Below, piece after piece: positions 18,861 through 26,537 of a stretch of DNA of 26,537 nucleotides. Source of the DNA: Gracilaria vermiculophylla (lineage: Eukaryota; Rhodophyta; Florideophyceae; Gracilariales; Gracilariaceae); the NCBI GenBank assembly GCA_019155205.2, contig JAHNZQ020000181.1:594629-621165 (forward strand), written 5' to 3'. The translations under genes and the position numbers were made by a program. The notes beneath the pieces were generated by a model. It ran no database searches. It was not told where the DNA came from and worked only from the letters and a program-made list of their open reading frames with translations. Position 1 is the stretch's first letter; every line of letters begins with the position of its first letter.

Positions 18861-19404
18861 AGTCCTCCAATCTCTGGTGCTTTGCAACCCCGCAAAGGGA
18901 CTTTCGGACCTTTAAACACTGGTGGGCGTCCCGTTTCTATCGGTTTGCCAACTAACGCTGCCCCAACCTTCATTGTAGAACATGTATCCTTGCCCTACTG
19001 TACTGGAGCGCCCACAGTCTGCCATTCCGTCTAAAGAGGGGAGACGCCAGGCGCTCAATAGAGGTTAAGAGTCCCTCACTGTCGTGACGGCAAGCCGTTG
19101 TTGCGCCGCCCCTTGCTGGCGGGAACAGTGCTGGAGACCCGGAAGAGCAAACGTTTAAGGCCACAATCGCGGACAACCCAACGGACGGATCTGTGGAGTC
19201 GGAAGCCACACCCTCGCAGATGCACATGCAAATTCTGGAAGCGGATCGCTAATGAGCCCGTCTCACGGACCTGGTTCAGGCACAGCCAGTTTGGCGCTCT
19301 CTATGACCCATTAGCACCATCCGCTGAGCAGTCGCAAACCGAAACGCAAAAATTCCCGTCCGGAAGGCCCGCCAAACGTATGCCTTGAATCTCACCAGAG
19401 CCTG
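18861..19404 (+). other. Family D linker between integrase and chromodomain
   Basis: About 540 bp join the GPY/F module to the chromodomain ORF. Open pieces exist (19098-19388) but no motif is recognised. By position it is a pol linker. Confidence 0.4.
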
Positions 19405-20457
19405 TTGCGACTGTTTTGTAGGACTAGGAAGACAAGGAACCTGGATGAACGCTTTCTTCGCCAAACCCTGTTGAGGAATATATGTCCCCAAGAGGGAAAT
19501 CAGAACGCTCCAGGCTTGATTCCAGTTCTGCAGGGCCAGGACGTGTACCTTAAAGAGTACTTTCTTGACCGAGTTGTTGGACACGAAGTGGGCCCTCAGC
19601 GAATCGTCCAGAACCGAATCGTGTGGTACGTATATGACCCAAACAGGGATACGCTAGATCCGATCGAGCATCTACCCCACTTTGCGGTTTTACAGTATTA
19701 CCGCAAGGCGGGAATCCTACTGCCAGAGATACTAGACCAGTCCAAGGTGGAATGGGAAGCAGCAAAAATGGAAATTGCTCCACCCCACCGTCAAGCGCAG
19801 ACGTTGACAGTTGAACAGGACCTCAAATCTCCATCTCTTTTTCGCGGCTTAAACAATCATGGGGGATTCACCCTGCTCGCTAGCTTCATTGCGCAATGGG
19901 GGTCACCGTGGGCACGGTTTCTCCATCTATTATTGCACCTTTTCCGACATGTGCTGGTGACCGTCGCTCGACGCGCGTCTAGCGCAAGAGCAAAAAACAA
20001 GTACACGCAAAGAAGGCCTGAATGCTGTTGATGGTTCAAAATGGTGAACTATGTGCCCTGTGTCACAAGAGAATATAGCGCAAAAAGCCCATCTGTTCTT
20101 CTAACAGTTTACGGGTCCAGCTAAGCACTAGAACCCGGCGTTCAGTTCCCAGAAGTGACCAGAGCCGCAGAAATTGTACATGTGTACAGCAGTGGTCAAA
20201 AGTGGCTACTATAAGCTTGAAGTCTCGTTCTGTAAGGAAGTATAGGGCTACGGGGCGTGTGAATAGTTCAAAATGGTGAACTGTGCGCCATGTGTCACAT
20301 GCGAATATAGCGCAAATAGCTCACCTGTTTCTCTAACAAAGGCTTTTCAATGGAAGACGCTAGTCGCGCACATTTTCGCTGCTATCTATCCCGGGAAGTC
20401 TACATGAAGCTAGGCCGTTACCCCCATCCCCCAAAACCTCGCTTGAGCGAATTGTAA
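19405..20457 (+). pseudogene. Family D terminal pol ORF with chromodomain, interrupted by T2
   Basis: A 208-codon frame (19405-20031) carries a chromodomain-like segment at about 19545-19720: EYFLDRVVGHEV, QNRIVWYVYDPNRDTLDP, IEHLPHFAVLQYYRKAG. The W..Y.P..DT..P pattern and closing helix are closer to the consensus than copy B's. The frame is stopped by the TGA inside TGTTGA, the first bases of miniature element T2. Skipping T2 and one target copy, the same frame continues from 20344 for 38 codons, including the TAA at 20455-20457. The real upstream start belongs to the gag-pol frame; ATG 19405 is just the first Met. Confidence 0.75.
20026..20338 (+). mobile_element. Miniature LTR retrotransposon T2 (older sibling of T1)
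   Basis: Terminal repeats 20026-20106 and 20258-20338 (81 bp each) start TGT and end CTAACA. The internal region is 151 bp, the same length as in T1 and alignable throughout. Flanks are AATGC (20021-20025) and AAGGC (20339-20343), a target duplication with one mismatch. The two LTRs differ at about 13 of 81 positions and the primer site and B-box are degraded, so it inserted long before T1. It interrupts the D pol ORF. Confidence 0.88.
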
Positions 20458-21245
20458 TCTTTCCGAGAGACTTCGCGATGACACATTTTTGAGGCACCGA
20501 GCCCGCAGGATACGCAGATGAACCGGTACCTCTCGCTGTGCAGGGCAGAGTGACCTGGATCGCCCCGTGAGAGGAGGCGATCGGTGTAAGTTCTTCAGGG
20601 TCATCCGCCAGAGTGTCAGTACTCCCGTAACGCAGGGCATCTTTCTCCATCGAGGGATACCTCTGCACACCAGGTCCGATGTTTACCCAGTGGCTGGCTT
20701 CAACCGACTGGGAAACAATATTGTCGACCGCTGTACTGGGTTCGTGATCTACCATGGAATAACCCTCCGCACTGGCGCGGTAACAGCCATTGACGTCCAG
20801 ATATCCACTCTGGGTGCATTGCGATAGGTCTCTACCTCCACGGCGGTGATATTTGTGTACTACCACCACAGATCGAAGTACACGGAGTCGCCCGCGTCTG
20901 CGGTGTTACGCCAGAGACCAAGACCGGATGTACAATATGGCTGGCTTCCTTGGGGGTCGTGAGGCATCTTCAACTCCCACGTTGGGTGCTTCCTCTTCAT
21001 ATGGAGTGCGGCTACACCCCTGGATCTTAACCGAGCGGATGCCAGTCACGCCCCTTGCGGGGTGCTTTGGAGCACGTTCGGACATGATGCACTCGTTGGA
21101 GACGGTAGCCGAAGTAGTCGGAGAAGATTCACATGCAGCACGTGTAGGCCGTCGGGACGCAATTCTGGAAGCCAACGAGTCGAGCGTGCTCTTTTTCCCA
21201 CTTTCACACATGGCTCTTTCTCGTCGAGGTAGGCGCCTTGTCTTT
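20458..21245. other. Family D 3' region, possible antisense frames
   Basis: This lies downstream of the D pol stop and upstream of a polypurine-like tract. Minus-strand frames of 169 (20360-20869) and 172 codons (20906-21424) and a plus frame of 136 codons (20853-21263) overlap it. None has a second copy here or a recognisable motif. The position matches that of the antisense ORF in A and B, but sequence similarity to it is not visible. Confidence 0.4.
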
Positions 21246-21266
21246 AGGGAGGAAGATATATAGTGC
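21246..21266 (+). other. Candidate polypurine tract and 3' LTR start of family D
   Basis: AGGGAGGAAG followed by ATATATAGTGC resembles copy B's junction AGGAAAGGGA followed by ATATATAGTAC (17500-17520), matching at about 15 of 21 positions. By position it would be the end of D's internal region. The LTR itself cannot be confirmed because no second copy is present. Confidence 0.4.
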
Positions 21267-21914
21267 GACGCCCTTTGTGATGGTTTCTCTTTGTATATTG
21301 CCGAAAAAAAGGATTCCGGTTCCACCGTAAAGTCACAGGGCCGATTCGAGTTCATGTACGCGGTGGGTTCCAAAATAACCAACACGACTCGTGTCGCAAA
21401 CCGTCGCGCGCAAGCAGCAGGCACGCGCGGCAGGATGGCTACAGTATAGGCGCCAGCTGGCGCCTGCCTTGCAAGTTCAATTTAGAGTTTTCTGCTAAAT
21501 TATTTCTTTAGTTCTTCCGGCTTTTTTGGCACTTGAGCTATATTAATTAGCGCGACGGCACTTCGACCGTGGCCCCGAGTAGGCCGCACCAAGCGAAATC
21601 TTCGGTTTGACTTGTGGCCCATGTGGGTATCTCTCATTACCTGGGAGAAATACGCCGTGGACTATGGAAGCCAACCGCCCATGGTATCGAGAACCATTGT
21701 CTGGACTATTTTCTCCTTATTTAAGTTTCGCCCTTGTACGAGGGTATCCCCACCGGATCTCGGGTTTACTCCTTTTGGATTATGTCCGCCACCCGCTTAA
21801 CGCGGCTTGCCTGATAGTTACGCAGCCTAATATGTTACCGAGGCGCGCCGAGATAGCCCCACAAATTTCAGGGAAATCTCACCGTATATATGGAAACTGC
21901 CTAAAGCACAGGAC
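21267..21914. other. Unassigned, probably LTR/U3 sequence of D and/or C
   Basis: There is no convincing gene. It contains an 18-bp perfect palindrome, AGGCGCCAGCTGGCGCCT (21448-21465), and an AT-rich part with TATTAATTAG (about 21541-21550). It could comprise D's 3' LTR and a divergent U3 of copy C; no internal repeat proves this. Confidence 0.35.
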
Positions 21915-22213
21915 TTGCCGAACCAAGCACCCTCGAGTCTACACCTATTTTCCGGCTGGAGACTCTCGTTGTACTTTCTAAGATTTCTCAGACTCCGATT
22001 CCCAGGTCGCTCTGTAGCAGCGCCTGAAGGAGCATCGCCCACGCAGTGAACCTCCCCTTCCGCTGGTGTTTGTGGATCCCCTTTCAGAACTTTCCCGGCT
22101 CGTGACAGCGACTACAGGAGACCACCTTTAGGAAATCGCGCCTTTGGAGTCAACAAAAACTGCTGATAGACGTTGTGCCCCACCACCTCGAATAGAAAAC
22201 TAACGGTACCACA
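21915..22213 (+). repeat. Partial LTR of copy C (R-U5 end)
   Basis: From about 21915 (CCAAGCACCCTCGAGTCT) to ACGGTACCACA at 22213 it follows the last ~300 bp of the A/B-family LTR with many substitutions. Upstream, the expected U3 is not recognisable. A primer site follows at 22216. Confidence 0.75.
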
Positions 22214-22215
22214 AT

Positions 22216-22233
22216 TGGTATCTCGAATTAGAA
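22216..22233 (+). other. Primer-binding site of copy C
   Basis: TGGTATCTCGAATTAGAA lies two bases after the LTR end, the same spacing as in copy B, and differs from B's site at three positions. Confidence 0.6.
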
Positions 22234-23261
22234 GGTCAGTTTCTAAAAGAGTCCCAAATGTCGCGACAGGACAGTGAGTCTAATTTGAAACGATGGGAAC
22301 CCAACAGTGGAATTCTTCCTTGATAGGACTCTGAAGTGGAAGTAAATCAGCCATGACCTATTCCTCTATGGACCCCTCAGAATCCCCAACGGAAACCCCT
22401 TTACAGTGCACTCATGCAACTGACACCAATGGTGTGCGTCGCATGCACAGCGATCTCCAGGAGTTGCCCGTCGAACTAAAGGACCCTGAAAGTCTCCTTG
22501 GGAATCCTGGTTCCTCTGTGGAGCAGTGCACGATCGGAGGCAAATGGAAAGCCCAGCGACACCTTTAGAGAACGCCGACGTAGAGGTTTAAGAACCGTAC
22601 ACGGCATCGAAGCCGCCACCTCACGAGCTGCAGGGACGGAAACATCCGAAGGATACCTTCCTCCTAATGTCTCTGACTCTGTGCCTTACGTATTGGATCT
22701 CAAAGAAGCTGGTTTAGAGAAAACCTGCAGGTGTTGAGGCACCTTTCGGAGCGCGCCGTCACTGTTTCGTACAGGAAATTGCGACGGAGAGCCCTCATCG
22801 TGCTGTGGATGCTTTGCCGGATTTTGATCCCTTCCTCAAGGCAATCTCAGATGGTATCCTTGCAGAGGTTCGCTGCGAAACCACGCAGCTGCTCCCTGCA
22901 GCGGCGTCTCAAAGTAATTTTTTTGTGTAGGAGAGGTTCCCTCTATCAACACTTAAGATAATCTCGGGCAAAGAAGGACAGGATAATGCAACCCCCTACG
23001 TCAGAGGAGAAAAGATAATGCCGTAGGGAAACGGGACCACCTCAGGATTATTGCTCTGCACCGTCTGGATCTGACGTCTCGCGGGGGAGGACACGATACC
23101 GGTCACAAAGGAATTCACCCATAGAGAGAAGGACATGATATTCTTCGGGTGAATCGCGACAACGGAGGTTTCGTCTAGCACCCAGATCATCTAAAGGACA
23201 GACGCCGAAAGAAACGGAGGAAGAAAAGTAGAAAGCGAGACAACGATTTGAAGAGAAGCTC

Positions 23262-23266
23262 AGACT
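23262..23266. repeat. Target site duplication AGACT (left)
   Basis: AGACT lies before the solo LTR and is repeated at 23821-23825. In uninterrupted copy B the sequence reads AGACT once (8100-8104). Confidence 0.93.
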
Positions 23267-23820
23267 TGTAGTACAGTAACTCCTACGGAAATATGGTGGT
23301 TTGGCCTTAAGGTATAATATTCCTAAGGAGGGTTCGTAATTCGTTAGCTGGGCCACGGGGTGCACAATCTTGCCCGCGTGCGCTACAGTATCCTTAAGGT
23401 ATGGTAGAATTTATTATTTATTTTAGATATTTTATGCAGGTAATTAGCACAGTAGGGCGACCTGCCGAGGCGGGCTCCCGGCTAGATATTTCAGCTGCTG
23501 GTTGAGCTCCACCTGTGGCGAAGTAAAGACAAGCACCCTTGAGTCTTCTTCTACATTTTCCGTCTGGAGTCTCTTGTCTATTCACGCAGGTTTCTAAGCC
23601 GCCGATCCCCAGGGCGCATCATAGCAGCGCCTGTAGGAGCATTGTCCGCCCAGTGAACCTCCCCCTCCGCTTGGTGTTTGCGGATCCCTTTCAGAATTCC
23701 CCCGGCTCGCGGCAGCGGATACCAGAGACCACCTTTAGGAATACGCGCCTTTGGAGTCACCAAAAACTCCTTACGGACGTTGTCCTTTACTACCTCGACC
23801 GGAGGGCTGACAGTACCACA
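23267..23820 (+). mobile_element. Solo LTR of the A/B gypsy family in copy C gag
   Basis: This 554-bp LTR starts TGTAGTACAG and ends GACAGTACCACA, flanked by AGACT on both sides. No internal region is attached. Deleting it with one AGACT restores the gag alignment to copy B (CTCAGACT followed by C.GAATCCGT). It arose by insertion of a full element and then LTR-LTR recombination. Confidence 0.95.
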
Positions 23821-24588
23821 AGACTCTGAATCCGTAAAGATCCCCGGCTCCGAGAAAAGTATAGCTCCCGAGAAGACAAGCAAGAGGGTCATGAAGGTCG
23901 TCCCATTTAACGACCTCTTCGCCAAGGTAATGGACTGGGACACCTACAGGTTCAAGGATAGCTCCACTCTTAACGACGCATCGATGACTATATGACTCAG
24001 GAAGATCCAGCGCCGAATGAACATCTAGATGAAGAAGCACTCCTTCCCAAGAGAAGAGCCCATCTCGGTGTTGGAGTTTCTCACACGTTTCGGTTCAGCG
24101 TGTAACACCAATGGCGTCCATGAAGGTGCCCCCATATGGTACTTTCTGTTTTACATCATCGGCCAGGCGCACTCCCTGGTGGAGCTGCGCCTCATGGGGG
24201 AGAGCACCCTTTGTGCATGACTCTGGAACGGAGTTCGTGACGACGTACCGGAGGTAGTGAGTTTCTTCCTCATAAGGTACGCAACCAACGAGGTGAGAGC
24301 TGATGCCGACGCCGGAATCACATGCTATTGGCTGAATACGGCAATAACCGAGACGGGTTTCTTGCAAAAGCTGTGGACGAAGGCCCTACAGTGTGTAAGT
24401 GTGTACTCCGAACGGCTTTCGAAGTCGTTTTTTGTCAAGGGACTCCTTCCCTATATCCAAGCCGTGGTGCATAATCACTTGAAAACGCAACCAAATACCA
24501 AATATACGGAGCTAGCACGAGTCGCAAAATCCTGTGGGGATTCCCACCGTGCGGCTCATAGCGGCCACTTTCCACTTTCGGACAAACT

Positions 24589-24667
24589 TGTTGATAGTTC
24601 AAATGGTGAACTGTGCGCCCTGTGTCACAAGAGAGTATTGCGCAAATAGCTCATCTGTTTTCCAACA
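24589..24667 (+). mobile_element. Lone miniature-element LTR T3
   Basis: 79 bp, TGTTGATAG...CCAACA, almost identical to the T1 LTRs. It starts right at the break in copy C's gag. The bases after it (GTTTGTGTG) are not the internal region of T1/T2, show no initiator-Met primer site and do not resume gag. The flanks AAACT and GTTTG are not a duplication. It is a solo LTR whose right flank was deleted, or the end of a larger related element. Confidence 0.8.
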
Positions 24668-25045
24668 GTTTGTGTGAACGCGTGGCAAGGGAGTGCGAGG
24701 TGGGCTCACCCTAGAAGGTGGGGAAAGGAAACCGGAGAGTTACGCTGTAGCACTACCACTGGGGTTGCGAGATAGTGGGCGCGCAGAATGCACCTAAATT
24801 GGCATTGATAGAATGCAACGCACGGGCTCTAATAGAACCGCAGGGTAATGAACGAAGCGTAATAGTCGACTGCAAAAAAACCAAAAGGGGGTTAGATTTG
24901 TCCAGGAGGTGCTTTCCTTTACTTCTTGTGACGGTGGTGGCTCGCACGGGGAGTGTAATCACTGTGCGATGCCCCCGGGACGCCGTAGCCGGCCAAGCCA
25001 AGTGACCACCGGGAGGCGCACTCCAAATGCACCTCCGGCACCTTA
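24668..25045. other. Anonymous GC-rich segment after T3
   Basis: A plus-strand frame of 76 codons (24775-25005) is the longest; a CNHCAMPPGR reading in another frame faintly recalls a zinc knuckle but lacks the His and final Cys. I cannot assign it. Confidence 0.35.
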
Positions 25046-26170
25046 CTGTAAAATCTGAAATCATTCACTATACCATACACATGTTTTATGTCTATTTATC
25101 CTACAGTTTTAGCAAACCGTGGAATAAAACAAACACATAACACAGAACAGAAGCACCACCATTTTACCTCTTTGAGAAATAAAATGCTTCCGTTCTATGG
25201 TCATGCCAAGAATGCTTTCAATCATGCACTTTATTTAAATTAATGTTTTTTATTCTCTAAATATCACATTCTTCTAAATTAGGGCAGTACATTTTGAAAA
25301 TACTTTTGAAAATGAAACTTTTGGAATTTCATATTTCAATGTTAACAGATGACTAGTTGATATCTTTTAGTACATAAGAGTTGGGGTCTCAGGCAGTAGT
25401 TGCAGGATTTTCGAACTTTAACATGCAGTTGTAACTGGTGAAATATTACTCTCACTGATTTAAATGTAAACAATGCTGCTCGAATTACAGCCCTTTCAAC
25501 CATTACTTTTTTAGCTTATAGGTATTGTGCTGGAGTTTTATAACGTTTCTTGGGTCTGTACAAGAACAGTTCATTGTCCTCAAAAATTACATTATCTTTT
25601 TGTTTACTTTGTTTAAGGCTGGTATTCATCCATTGTCAAAGGTGGTATGGCTTTCCTTGCAAGGAATTCTGAATGCAGGGAAAAGTATCTTATAAATGCT
25701 GAATTCCCTTGATAAAGATTGGTGCTAAAATATGTTTGGCAAACGATGTAAAATATATTTATGAGCCTCATTCGTGATATATTTGGCTGCAAATAGTTTT
25801 CTCCATCGTACTTGATGCACACCCAGAACCATTTGTCCTTAATGCTCTATGATGATTTTATGAGACTGAGTTGCTAAAAACAGTTCCATAGAGAGCGTTG
25901 GACTTCACTGTAGATATGCTACTTTATAATTATTCAGGAAGATTTATGTCTCTTCCAGCTGCTTGCATGTTATTCCGTATCTGTAAAAATAAATCTTCTT
26001 CAAGCTACAAAAACACATTTCCTGCAATTCAAAAAGGTCGTCTAGGGAATGTAAAGACTACATATGGCTAAAATTAAGTAGTCCGTACTTTAAGTGCTGT
26101 GTTCATGTTCAATGTTTGAGGAACCACGTATTCTATTGCTCTCTATCAATGGGGTTTGTTTGTGAATAAC
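25046..26170. other. AT-rich island without recognisable genes
   Basis: Composition falls sharply to about two-thirds A+T after the GC-rich segment ending near 25045 and rises again near 26180. AATAAA-like motifs occur (about 25125 and 25178). The longest frame is minus 25613-25822 (69 codons), extending upstream without a Met, with no known motif. No terminal repeats or target duplications were found. It may be host intergenic DNA or a different repeat. Confidence 0.5.
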
Positions 26171-26537
26171 TGATACTGTTCATAGAACCGCAGCAACTCC
26201 CTCTGTGCCAGTTTGCATGTATGGATTTATTTGGTCGCTACGTTGGGTCGACATAGCAGTAAAAGACTTTACCTGGGCGGTTGGCAAAGAACAATCAGGT
26301 GAAGTCCAAGCGATCACGCAAACTTCAATTGACGGAATTGGTCGAGGAGGCTTGCACTCGTTGTCGTGCCCGGAGAATATATAGCACACGTCTGGTAGAC
26401 TGGTAGACTTCTGTCGGCTAGAAGTATTTCGCTACGTGCAAGAGTTTGTAAAACAGTATACACGGCGCCGCACAAGGCGGCTACGTTTTCGAAATTCTGA
26501 TGAGTAGCGCGCGTGCAGGGAAGGAAAACAAAAGAAA
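26171..26537. other. Right edge, GC-richer, possible start of another LTR
   Basis: GGAGAATATATAGCAC at 26372-26387 resembles the tract-to-LTR junctions at 17500 and 21246. A short direct repeat (CTGGTAGA twice, 26391-26407) follows. No gene is supported. The window ends before any LTR could be confirmed. Confidence 0.3.

Larger units (their letters stand above)
22353..24588 (+). pseudogene. Copy C gag, split by a solo LTR and truncated
   Basis: The left part (22353-23266) aligns with copy B 7200-8105: the EDPESLL.NPGSSVE segment, the acidic helical region and the Lys/Arg-rich stretch, all with frameshifts. The right part (23826-24588) covers B 8106-8868: VVPFNDLFAKVMDWDTYRFKD, KKHSFPREEPISVLEF, ITETGFLQKLWTKAL and SKSFFVKGLLPYIQAVVHNHL. 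It keeps the Trp codon where B has a stop. It ends at SDKL, where a miniature-element LTR starts. No protease or pol of copy C follows, so everything downstream is lost. Confidence 0.82.

Noticed and set aside
17991..20338. Repeated ~80-bp units resembling a spaced repeat array
   Set aside because: The units are paired LTRs of miniature elements with target duplications, not a CRISPR or satellite array.
24775..25005. 76-codon frame after T3 and a zinc-knuckle-like CNHC reading
   Set aside because: The zinc ligands are incomplete and no downstream gag or pol of a copia element follows.

Overview
The window is a nested stack of decayed LTR retrotransposons from a eukaryote. GC content is mostly near 50%, there is no bacterial gene organisation, and I found no intact host gene and no rRNA or tRNA gene. 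The elements are chromodomain-bearing Ty3/gypsy types plus miniature Ty1/copia-type elements. A repeat-rich alga or protist (for example a red alga) would fit, but the sequence does not prove the taxon.

Layout: 129-6213 is copy A, a truncated gypsy element. Its LTR is joined directly to protease, followed by RT, RNase H, integrase, chromodomain and an antisense ORF. 6222-6507 is the catalytic-core part of the integrase of a second family, D. 6513-18381 is copy B, a full-length element of A's family with two LTRs and a 5-bp target duplication GGCTT, inserted into the D integrase gene. D resumes at 18387 with the integrase C-terminus and a chromodomain ORF ending at 20457. From about 21915 comes copy C (partial LTR, primer site, gag), cut off at 24588. 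An anonymous segment, an AT-rich island (about 25050-26170) and a GC-richer tail close the window.

Younger insertions sit inside these: a 335-bp LTR-like insertion (TSD TCCGC) and a 732-bp unknown insertion (TSD CGAC) in B's pol; a 312-bp miniature LTR element in B's 3' LTR (TSD ACACG); a sibling of it in D's pol ORF; a solo LTR of the A/B family in C's gag (TSD AGACT); and a lone miniature-element LTR at the end of C. For several of these, removing the insert plus one target copy restores the alignment or reading frame of the host element, which fixes the boundaries.

Two points stand out. First, the A/B family carries a long ORF on the strand opposite gag-pol, between the pol stop and the 3' LTR. 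It is recognisable in both diverged copies and belongs to no family I know. Second, the miniature elements are complete LTR retrotransposons in layout at only 312-313 bp. Their primer-binding site, immediately after the 5' LTR, matches the anticodon arm of initiator tRNA-Met as in copia-type half-tRNA priming, and the internal region holds a perfect tRNA T-arm/B-box. All protein genes here are broken; the best preserved are B's integrase-chromodomain ORF (one nonsense codon) and D's terminal pol ORF.
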